A DNA stretch of 64,000 nt. Source: Laburnicola sp. R22_1. Lineage: Eukaryota > Ascomycota > Dothideomycetes > Pleosporales > Didymosphaeriaceae. Below the pieces are notes generated by a model. That model was not told where the DNA came from and ran no database searches. It saw only the letters and a program-made list of their open reading frames with translations. The position numbers and the translations under genes are program-made. Shown one piece after another: positions 46,622 through 56,652 of this stretch. The DNA lies in the NCBI GenBank assembly GCA_014281115.1, contig JACONQ010000014.1:248001-312000 (forward strand). The letters run 5' to 3'. Position 1 is the first letter of the stretch, and each line of letters opens with the position of its first letter.

Positions 46622-47227
46622 GGTCGGCTTCCCAAACACCTTTTTGACCTTTTTTTTTTAGTTTGAGGTTCAGGTAGATTAAGATAGAAGGTTATTATAT
46701 ACTACTATATACCGCACCTAATTCTAATTAAAGACTAACCTTAAACACATTAATAACCCCACACTCTATAAGCTCCTAACCTATGTAAGATTTACTTACG
46801 GCGTACATAGCACACCTAGCTTATTACTACTATTATTATTAGTTTTCTACACTTAAGGCACTACGCGGCGTACTTACTTAAATAAGCTAACTTAATAGTG
46901 ATAACAGTAATAATAGCTAGAAGGATCTCGCAGATCTATACAACACTCTCGCTATCTTACAGCTTATTAACAAAGACCTTATTGTCTATCTTTTACAGCG
47001 ACAATAGAATATTTGTTAAGAACGACCTTAATGTGGCAATTGAGCAATAGAGTATCTAGTACGTGTTACCCTTATCCTACTTATAAGAAATAGTATGTAT
47101 CTATTAATATATTAACTTATGTTATTTATAATAACTAGGATAGTAGTTTATAACTTAGAATAGTAGAGAAGAGATAGCTTATAGTATAGCTATGCTAAAG
47201 TTATATCTTTCCTAAAGTTCTAAGTAG
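46622..47227 (-). mobile_element. Family D retroposon, partial inverted copy
   Basis: Reverse complement of family D: the GGTCGGCTT..CCAAACACCTTTTT end is at 46,622, and matching continues to about 47,225, where the B-containing half is missing and repeat C follows. Confidence 0.65.
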
Positions 47228-47480
47228 CCCTCCTAGGTAGGAGTATAAACTGCCTCTACTTATTAGTTTTTAAGTAGCCTACTGCATTTAATTACTACGT
47301 TTTTTATTGCGTTACTAGTGCCTATATAATATTACGTTACGTGTGCGCTAAGCCCTAGGATCTAGAGTGCGTTAAAGTTTTATTAGCATTTCTCCTCCTG
47401 GCCTTTAAGATAATAACTTATAATAATAATACCCTATCTTACTTGCCTACCTACCGCCTTACTAGATAATTAACTCCTAC
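47228..47480 (+). repeat. Dispersed repeat C, copy 2
   Basis: Matches 32,375-32,640 closely, including TTTTTAAGTAGCC and the TATATAATATTA region. It is not followed by Copia coding sequence, so it may be a solo LTR remnant. Confidence 0.7.
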
Positions 47481-47530
47481 CTTTTAATCTTTTACTATAC
47501 TACTAGATAATTTATAACCTACTATATATA

Positions 47531-47648
<118 letters not shown>

Positions 47649-47707
47649 TAATATATAACAAATTATGTGCGCGCTCCCTACACCTAACACTAAATAGCAC
47701 TCTACTA

Positions 47708-49558
47708 ACGTGTTTACAAGCGAGCCGCGCGTACAAGTGAGCCGCGCGCCCCACTAAGTCTCTCAGCCTTTTGCAGGCTGTATATCAACAACGCATCAAA
47801 ATTCTATTAATATAATAGCTATCCTAAATCAAGCAGTATCTATAGAAGCTTTCTTGCACGTACGTGAGTTGTGCCCAGGCTCCCTGCAGCGCGTGCAGCG
47901 CGCTGAAGCCTGCCGGCTCGCACCTGACCGCGCCTGGCTATACCGCGTTTCTCCCTCTAGTTGCTGCTCAATAGCCTTCTAAGCAATAATATCCTCTCCC
48001 TCTGCCTTTAATAGGGTGCCTCACTTCTAGATCCGCTTCTTTTTGCGCTGTTTACGCGTTATAGCTGCCTTATTTGCCCTCTATAGACTAGCTATCTTAT
48101 CGCGCATAAGCACTATTGAATGCGCCATTCTCTCAGCCCCTCTTGTAAGCCGATTAAGTAATTAGATAACTAATATAGGAGAGGATCCTTAATGCCTTTA
48201 GATCCGCTTACAAACTAGAGTTGACTAAGCGCCTAGCTTGCGCGCGTTGCTTGGTGTTGCAGACTCCCATAGGGCCTCTGGTAGGGCTGCTGGCGACGGC
48301 GTACGAAGCTTCACATTAAGCTTTAATATCACCGCCTCTGGATTGTGTGGGACTAGCCTAGCGCCTCGAAAGCTTGCGCAGATATTCTCCTTTATAATTG
48401 ACTGGTCGTAGGCGGCGCGGAAGGCTGGTAGGAACTCAAGCTTGGTGATATGGTTGATGTGGTCGCGTATTAGGCCCTCGACCTGGCGCCCGTACGCCCG
48501 CTTCAACGGCGAGAAACAGCCAACGTTAAGCGGCTGCAGAAGGTGTGACAAATGTGGCGGCATATAGAGAGTGTAGATCTTATTCTTCTTGTAGATCTCC
48601 TGGAATTTGAGCGAGTTATAACTCTTATAGCTGTTAAGTATTAGTAGCTAACGCGCGCCCACTCTACGCTCTACTGTATGCTTAATAAAATGCCGTAGCC
48701 AGGCAACACTAAGCTTGTTCGTAGTCCAGCCATTGTCGCTAAGACCAATAGCCCAGTCACCTGGTATATTGTCGCCCTTGTACCAGGCAGAGAGGTGGTA
48801 CTGGCCAGCGAAGATGATAAAGGGCGGGATTGCCCACCCAGTAGCGTTAATTCCGTGGATCGCCGTCACCCACTTACGATTGCCTGGCTGGATCGCTTTT
48901 GGCCGGCCACGCCTCTCTAAGCCAGTAACAACTAGCTGGGAGGATATTTTACCTATTAGAAAGCCAGTCTCGTCGAAGTTGAAGGTATCCTTGTCGCAGA
49001 TACCGTAGGTGGCCTTTGTACGTGCTACTAGCTCAAACTAGGCCTGTATAACTGTCAGGTCCTCGTAGAGGGCTCGCTGTCGATTGTAGGGTTGATTAAA
49101 TCGCGTTGTGAGGCTGTCTGTTCGCTTGACAAAGTTCCTAGGCCACTACTGGCCAACATAGCCTGCGCTGCGCTCAGTGAGCAGCTTATTCGCCATATCT
49201 CGTACAGCACCTAGAGTGGGCGCAAAGCCTCGCGAATCTAGGTCAAGTATATGCTCAACAATCACCTCCTCTTCAAGCTTGGTAAGCTTCTTTGATTTGG
49301 GCTCAGAGTCGCGTCGCGCAGCGATTCCTGCGCGTCAGCCGCGAAGTGTTGTTTCAGGGACGCAAAACGTTGCGGCAGCGCGTTTTATACTTCGTATTTG
49401 ACTAGAATTAATAGCTAAAAGAGCTAGGTAGATATTTGCTTCTTTATAGCGCAATTAAGCAGACAATAGTTAAGCCATTGTAGTTTGTATAAGACGCGTT
49501 GTAGAAAGTTAGTGGGGCGCGCGGCTCACTTGTACGCGCGGCTCGCTTGTAAACACGT
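47708..49558 (-). mobile_element. Pogo/Fot1-type DNA transposon 2, weakly RIP-mutated
   Basis: 1851 bp with perfectly identical 50-bp inverted repeats at 47,708-47,757 and 49,509-49,558 (first 17: ACGTGTTTACAAGCGAG; each holds a 16-bp internal repeat with one difference) and a TA target duplication (47,706-47,707; 49,559-49,560). GC content is much higher than the surroundings and most codons are intact. This is the youngest-looking DNA element of the window. Confidence 0.95.
47829..49478 (-). pseudogene. Pogo/Fot1 transposase (549 codons in one frame, RIP stops)
   Basis: From the ATG at 49,476-49,478 to the TGA at 47,829-47,831 the frame is preserved without indels. Order: N-terminal HTH (IRSIKRAAATFCVPETTLRG), CENP-B-type region (LEEEVIVEHILDLDSRGF), DDE domain and C-terminal zinc knuckle (CTRCREPGHNSRTC). 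The first catalytic Asp is intact (NFDETGF); the second and third read Asn (LILNSYKSYN, LNVGCF). Stops are TAG/TAA at Trp or Gln positions plus one TGA. It cannot catalyse transposition, but its inverted repeats could still be used by a related transposase (inference). The MPPH..LNVGCF block is at exactly the same residue number (306 on) as in Pogo 1. Confidence 0.9.
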
Positions 49559-49560
49559 TA

Positions 49561-51029
49561 TTCTCTACTAATAACCTATTAACCTCTAGACACCTAGTAT
49601 TACTCTACCAATTTTTTATAAAACTTCTATAGAATAAGGGTATACCTATATATACCTAACACCTCTTATAGCTATTTAGTCTTGCTACTACAAGGTGCTT
49701 AATATGTGTTTAATTTTGCTTTTTAAGCTAAACTATTTAATTTTAAGATGCTAAACCTACAATAGAACTAGATAAAGTAGCACTAAACACTCCTCTTATA
49801 ATTAACCTATAAAAGGACAATATTAAGTAATAGTAGACCTAGTAACTATTACTTCCTTCTATAATACTTGTAGAGCGCTTAAATATACTTCCGATACTCT
49901 AGGTAGAGACTATTACTATCTTTAACGTGCTTAAGAAGGGATTATATTCTTTTTAGCTCTCTCTTAATAAATATAGCGTGCCTTTTAGTTTCTAGTACTA
50001 TATATTAGCAATTATATAAGATTAATTTAATAAGTGTACCTTTAGGCAAGTTATAGCATCTTACTACTATCTTCTTAAGGATCTTTATATGCTCTATCTT
50101 TCTATTATCCTTCTCCTCCTCCTTTTTCCTCTTTTTCTTAGCCTTATATAGCTATATGCGTGCGTAGTAGCAATTATTATTAGTAAGCATTACTAGTAAA
50201 TAGTTAGGATGGTGTAGATAGAGTATTAATTTTAAATCTATTTATATTATATAAGCGTTAATAAGTATAGCAAAGTTAAGATTAGTGTAAAACTTACTAT
50301 AATAAACTAGATAGGTTGTTATCTAAATAGTGGTTATGGATAAGCAAATGCATCTGTTAGAGACATGCTAGTGTGCCTTTTAATATTACTATAGCTCCTC
50401 TTACTAGTAAAGTATAATAGTTGCATATAATAGAAGTATAGTTATATTAAACTTTAGTTCGGCTCCTTATAAGTTACTTATCGCCTAAAAAAAATTTCGG
50501 CCCCTTCTACCGACAAAATTGTGTTAGTTACAATAATTATAGCTATTCTATATAGATTCTAATCTTATAATTATACTATAGGTTTTTTAGATTATATAGC
50601 CTTATTTAGTTATTTTAAAGCCTTTTATAATCTTTGCCTATCCTCTTCTATTACCTTTAAAAATATATCTAGTAACCCTTATTAATATAGCTAAGTATAA
50701 GGTAGCTAAACTAGTAGAAAGTAAGCTGTAAATTAAATTCTATGCGTGTGGTCCCTATATACTTATTAAAGTAGTAGGACTCTAATAAACTAGCTAAGGA
50801 AATCTATGTGCTGCACTACTTATATTCTACTACTATATAGTTAGTAATATTAGGCGTTTAATCTTTGTAATACTAATTCTAGTTAGCTCTATTATTATTA
50901 TTATCTTTCTTATTATATATATATATATAAATATGTAACTGTCCGCCTAGTAGTAATAGAATTATTAGGGCAAGGGATAGCTATACGTATTAGATTATAA
51001 TCTTAAGATCTTGCGTAATAATATACTCT
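49561..51029. other. RIP-type stretch, no family recognised
   Basis: About 1.5 kb. A slightly CG-richer patch lies at 50,455-50,530. Frames around 49,920-50,130 are readable but were not assigned. Confidence 0.5.
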
Positions 51030-51330
51030 ATGTGTAAGGATAGATAAACACTTAATATATCTAGTAGTAGATGTTTATACTTTGTGCGTAGGCAGCTGCA
51101 TTACGTTATTATTGTTAACTTTAGTACTTATAGACTATAGTACAGCGTATAATTAACTCTATTATAAGGGGCTAGCTAATTTGCACATACTTATAAATAG
51201 TGTCCCTAAATAGTTGCTAAACTAGTCTTATTACTTTACCCTAATTTACAGCGTTTTTTTAGCACACTTATAGCTTTTTCTTATAGCATTATACTGTGTA
51301 CAGAACGTGCGCGAAGTATTCTTTATAATA
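51030..51330 (-). repeat. Family F retroposon, copy 2 (inverted)
   Basis: Its reverse complement follows the F sequence: ..GTACACAGTATAATGCTATA, AAGCTATAAGTGTGCTAAAA and GCTGCCTACGCA. Ends not resolved. It faces copy 3 at 51,919 in inverted orientation. Confidence 0.6.
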
Positions 51331-51344
51331 GTAAAAAGTTATAG

Positions 51345-51595
51345 GGTAGTAATAATTATCTAGTAATATAGTAGGTAGGTAGGGAGTTGTTATTGTGGAT
51401 TATCTTAGAAGCTAGAGAAGGCATTAGGAAAACTTTAATATACTCTAGTCCTAAAGCGTAGTATATATATAATATTATTTAATATTATATAGGCGCTATA
51501 ACGAAATAAAAAACGCAGTAATTAAACGTAGTAGGGCTGCTTAAAAACTAAAGAAGTGGAGGTAGTTTATACTCTTGTCTAGGAGAATTAGAATT
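51345..51595 (-). repeat. Dispersed repeat C, copy 3 (inverted)
   Basis: Reverse complement of the 32,375 and 47,228 copies, including GGCGCTATAACGAAATAAAA opposite their TTTTATTRCGTTACTAGCGCC. Confidence 0.65.
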
Positions 51596-51702
51596 TAATT
51601 AGGAACCTATTTATAATATATTTAGAATATATTTAACTTATCTTTTATATAACTATAGCCCTTTTAAATAGTTATGCCTAGCTAAAACTATTATATATTA
51701 AT

Positions 51703-51767
51703 CTATTATAGTTAGCTTAGTACTTAAATAGGTTTAGAATAAGTTCTAAATATATTTAGTTACTTAC
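51703..51767 (-). other. Intron-like cassette 12
   Basis: 65 bp on the minus strand: GTAAGT donor, CTAAATATATTTAGAACTTA core, AAGCTAACT branch, TATAATAG acceptor. Same signals as the 12-15 kb group, 36 kb away. Confidence 0.6.
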
Positions 51768-51918
51768 CTTTTACTACTCTAATCTAGACCTAACTAAACT
51801 ACCTTATATTAAATAAGGTAGTAATATATATATAGTATACGCGCTTTAGGTATCTAACTAATATATTTTTAACTAATAGAATATCTAAATATATTAGTAT
51901 TATAATCTAAATATATTT

Positions 51919-52294
51919 TAGAAAGAGAAATATTATAGACCTTTTAGTATACAGTATAACACTATAAGAGAAAGCTATACGTGTACTAAAAACGCATTAA
52001 AAAGATAAAGTAGTAATATAGGTTAGGCTAGAAACTATTTATTAGCACGTGTAAATTAGTCCCTTATACTAATAACGTTTTAATTACTAAGCAGAGGGCT
52101 TTGCTTTTTTTATCATATTATTTGAGATAAAAGCCTTTGTCGTCCTACCCCTAGGTAGATTTAATTAACGCCGCACACATACTAATAACGTAGTTAATTA
52201 TAGTGTACTATAGTCTATAGGTACTAAAGTTAAAGACAATAACGTAACCCACAGTTACCTGCGCAGTATCTTATAAAAATCCGCAATCAGATAC
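51919..52294 (+). mobile_element. Family F retroposon, copy 3, carrying a family B insert
   Basis: Plus-strand F sequence interrupted at 52,079-52,178 by a B element. The possible 12-bp target duplication CTAAATATATTT (51,907-51,918; 52,295-52,306) is less certain, because this motif is common nearby. Confidence 0.6.
52079..52178 (-). mobile_element. Short retroposon, family B (100 bp, 13-bp TSD)
   Basis: Flanked by the exact 13-bp repeat ATACTAATAACGT (52,066-52,078; 52,179-52,191). The family F copy at 18,972 shows the uninterrupted site (ATGCCAAAGGTAG at the same place), an empty-site control within this window. It carries short hairpins (CTACC..GGTAG; AAGCAGAG..CTCTGCTT type). No tRNA-like promoter was seen. 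Confidence 0.8.
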
Positions 52295-52477
52295 CTAAAT
52301 ATATTTATAAGTTATTTAGAACCCATTCCAACATATACTATATTAAGTGCTTTTATTATTTAGTATATAATAATATAACTTACTAAATATAACATTTAAG
52401 CTACTTTATAAGTTCTTATTAAATTTTCTAAGCGCTTATAATATATTATCTAGATTATAGTACGTATTATAGGGTGC

Positions 52478-52529
52478 CTAAATATATTAGTGAGAGGTCT
52501 TAAATATATTTATTATATATTTAAGGAAC
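52478..52529 (-). other. Intron-like cassette 13
   Basis: 52 bp on the minus strand: GTTCCT donor (weak), TTAAATATATAATAAATATA core, CTCACTAATA branch, TATTTAG acceptor. Confidence 0.4.
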
Positions 52530-54614
52530 TTATAAACTAGTATAGGTAGTAAGTAGTATTTAAAGTTGGCGTATTATCTGCTATAGTGTAAAAGTATTAT
52601 AAAAATAGTAAGCTAAATATATTTATATTATATTCGAAATATATTATTACTTAATATTATACTATTCTATTGTAGACTATCGCTAAATATATTTAGGACT
52701 ACTTTGAAATAATTGTTGTATATATTTATTATTATTCTATCTATCTCTGTTATTTAAACTTAAACTAAGCTTTTTTAAGCTATAGCTAGTATACTAGTAC
52801 TAATCATTTCTCTTTTTACCTTTTTATACTCTACCTTTTTTACTATAGCCTAAGCTTTTTCTACTTTAGTTATAGTTACTTACACTTATTCTAATTTAAT
52901 ATTATAGTTTAGTATTATACAAACTACTATAAGGAGCTTAGAACTATTAGTAATTGCTTTAGAATATATTTAGGATTACTTACTCTAGTACTAAAGAGCA
53001 TCTAGCCAAAGAAAACTTTACTAAAAACGATTTTACTAAAAATTATTTTATTAAAAAGAATTTTACTAAAGTTTAAAAAAACTAATATAGCGCTAAAAGT
53101 AATATATACTTTTTTAAGATATTTATAGAAATATAACTAGATAAGTCTAATCTCTATAGAAACCTATTACTACTTTCTATACTTAGTATATTATCTTTCT
53201 ATTACTACTTTAAATATAATAGAAACACTTTTAAAAATTATTAAAAATAGATTTATACTCACTCTTTTTCTTTTTTAGCTTTTCTACTTTAGCTTATATA
53301 TAACCATTAGCTTATAAATAGATATATTCTTAATATACACTAAACTTTGTACTTATTCTTACTAATATATGTTATTATATTCTAAAGATCTATTTATTCT
53401 ACACTTTAAATATAGTAGAAAGCTATTTAGATATTATTAAGCTATAGAGCTACTTTAACACTGCCTCTAAAAGTAGTTGATACTTACCTATAAAATAACC
53501 CTTATTTCCAGCCTAGTTAATAGTATTAGAATAGAATTTAAGATTTCTCTAGCTACTTTCTAATATTTAGCTAGCATACTATCATAAACTAACTATAATA
53601 ACTAGATACCTCTTATATCTTACCTAGTTCTATGCCGTTTCTTAGTTATAATTTTTATAAATATGTTTAAAATATATGTAGTGCTTATTTAATAAAGTAC
53701 TTAATAATAAGGGTATTGTATAGCTAGTAGTACTTCTACTTTAATTAGATAAAAAGAAGAGTACTTATTTAGCCCTAAATAGTATCCTATTTATAGAGAA
53801 CACATAAAATAGCTCTTTTTATACTATAATAGAAGTGAACTTAGCAGAATTAATTATAAAATTATAACTACGAGTACTAATATTTTTACTTAGAGTTATA
53901 TTTACTAAGTATCTCTTTAAAGTCTTATAAATATATTAAGAACGTATTATAAACTTATTAAATACTATTTGACAATAGGCTCAGTATACGCACTATTTAT
54001 TTACTTAGTAATTATATTAATAGTAATTCTATTAAAGCATTTACTATATAAATAGCACTACTTAAAGTGTTTATTTATGCTTATACTAGTAAGCTTAAAG
54101 AAATTAGTAAAACTATCTTTATATACTTTAAAATATTTAGTATTAGTAATTATTCTTTTAAGTATAATTACCTTAACTTAATAGAAATTTATTAAGTAAA
54201 AAGTAAAAGAACTTTACACTCTTACTATATTCTTTATAGAAAATAGTAAGTAGAATTTTTACTATCTTTTCTTAAGGCGCTTCTTTAATATATCTATTTA
54301 AAAGATATACTATTTAAATAGTATAGCTGCTTATTAACTATAGAAATAGATAATATAGTTACTAGTTACTAAGGTAGTTATCCTATAGATATAAGCCTAA
54401 TACTACTAGAAATAAATTGTAAATATATTTTTAAATACTTTACTAAATTAGTATTAAAATAGTACATTACCTACTATTTATATATTGCACTACTAAGGCT
54501 AAACTTAAATAAAAAAGCTATTAGCTTTTTGCGCTTAATAATTTACTAAATTTAATTTTTATTTATAAATATAGTATTAGACTCTTCTATATAAGCAAGT
54601 CTATATAACTTAAG
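52530..54614. other. RIP-type stretch with scattered intron-like cores
   Basis: About 2 kb with several CTAAATATATTTA cores (for example 52,614-52,626, 52,692-52,704) and readable but unassigned frames. Possibly another decayed intron-rich gene. Confidence 0.35.
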
Positions 54615-54717
54615 GCTCTTTTTAATTACTAAGCAGAAGGCTCTGCTCTTTTTGTGTTATATTATTTGAGATGAAGGTCTTTGTTGTCCTACCTCTAGGT
54701 AGATAAATTAACGCTAT
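54615..54717 (-). mobile_element. Short retroposon, family B (103 bp, 12-bp TSD)
   Basis: Flanked by the exact 12-bp repeat ATATAACTTAAG (54,603-54,614; 54,718-54,729). Same ends as the 52,079 copy. Confidence 0.78.
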
Positions 54718-54729
54718 ATATAACTTAAG

Positions 54730-55900
54730 AAAGGCTCTTAACTATAATAAATTAAGGAACTTAGTTAAATAGGTTAGGAGATATTCTAAATAGAAACGAG
54801 TTAAGATAGACTTATAGTATATAAGTATAAAAGTAAGTATTAGATAAAGGATATTATAAATCTCCTTTAGTTAGCTTACTAAAATACTATATAAAGGTGA
54901 ATGAATATATATATATAAATTTTTAATAATATAAATATATATTATAGTAATACTATAACGTATAAGACACTGCTACCATTTAGGTAGCCAAATAGAGTCT
55001 TATAGCTTCTTATAGTCTAGTAAGGGTGTAGATAAAACCCTCTTATTTTAAATAAGAGTGAATAGTAATTTGTTTTACTACTACCTACCTTTTAATATTA
55101 TTCTATTCTATCTCTTTATCTACTAGGTGACCTAGTAACACTCTTATATTTATATTGCTCTTCTATAGGTAGTAATAGGATTCTTACTAGTATAATAGTA
55201 GTACGTAGATTTAATAAATCTTTTACATTTATAAGCTAGGAGCTAAGTAGTCTATTTAGAAGTATATAGTAATAAGCTAGCGTTATAAAGTAGATAAGAG
55301 AATAAGTAGAAGAGCTTAGAAATACTACCTAAAAAGAAGTTAATAATAGTCCTAAAGTTCTATAAGGACTCTAAGTAGGACTAAATACAATAGAAGCTAA
55401 CTAAATAGTAGCTTATCTTATAAAATTATAGGAGTAGGCGCATAAGAAACAAGAATAATAAGAAATTTAATGTATTAAAGATATCTAATATTGTTATAAA
55501 GCTAGCAATATTTTAGCTTTTAATAAGCCTACTAGTATTCTATATATAGTTACTATAGTCTTATTAGCCCTACTAGCTACTAAATAAAGTTCTTTACTAT
55601 AACTACTTCTACTATATATTTATAGTTATAAACGTTATTATAATTATAATTAATAGAAGTAAGACTATAAGTTTTACTTCTTATAGGCTCTTTCCCACTT
55701 TATAATAGAAGATTATAAGGTTACTTTTTGTAGATATTACCTATTTTAGAACTTTTAAGGCTATTTTAGGCTATATTATAAATAATAGTCATAAACTAAC
55801 TTTAAACAAGCTTTTACTTAGTAAGTATTAATAGAATAAATACTTAATACTTTACATATCCTATTAGAATATTAGGAAATAGTATTTAAGATAATAAAGA
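54730..55900. other. RIP-type stretch, no family recognised
   Basis: About 1.2 kb of AT-rich sequence; no terminal repeats or domains recognised. Confidence 0.5.
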
Positions 55901-56650
55901 ATTATTGCTAAAGGGAAAATTAGTCCCTAACTAATCTATTTAACTACCTTCTTCCTTTATGAAATAGGATTAAGAAATAGAATAAGTATTATTAGGTATC
56001 TAAGTTTATACCTATTATGAATAATACACTATATAAAAAAGTTTTATATTACCTATTTTTTTAAAGTAAAACTCTTATAGAAGTAAACGAGATTATTAAT
56101 TGCCTTTACTAAGAGAAAGGGTAGTTTACTAAAAATAAAAGTACGGCTAAAGACCTATTAAAAAGGTCTAAATTGAAGTTACCCTTTATAGAGTGAGCTA
56201 AACTAGCTAAATATAATAAAAGAGAGTAAAAGAACTATAAATAGTCTAGCTTAATATAGAAAAAAAAGGATAAAGTTAATCTTAAGATTATTTACTAGAA
56301 TTATAGTAAAAAGGCTATATTATTCCTAATTATAAAAAGAAAGAAATTTAGATCTATCGTTCTACTCTAAGGACGCAATAGAGTCTATAGAAAAAGGCAA
56401 GGGCTACTAAAACTAGACTTTATTCTATTACCTGCTATTATTAAGCATAAAAAAAATAAGTAGCTAAAAAAGCTTTATAATATACTCTACCTAAAAAGGC
56501 TAACTATAATAATAGTATAGGCTATAGTAGGGGATATGGGCTTAGTTAAGACACTAATTAATAGTAGCGTAAACTTAATATAATCTTTACTTACTTTATA
56601 AAAAGAGAAATCTACTAGTAATATTTTTACTAGATCTTATAGCTAAAATA
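55901..56650 (+). pseudogene. Possible SNF2-type helicase relic, part 1
   Basis: A plus-strand frame with TAG read as Gln runs through about 56,100-56,590 and ends in AIVGDMGLVKTLIN, resembling the nucleotide-binding loop of SNF2 ATPases (G-D-E-M-G-L-G-K-T). The Gly-to-Val change in the loop is not a RIP-type change, which lowers confidence. It is cut by the Tc1 element at 56,651. Confidence 0.35.
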
Positions 56651-56652
56651 TA

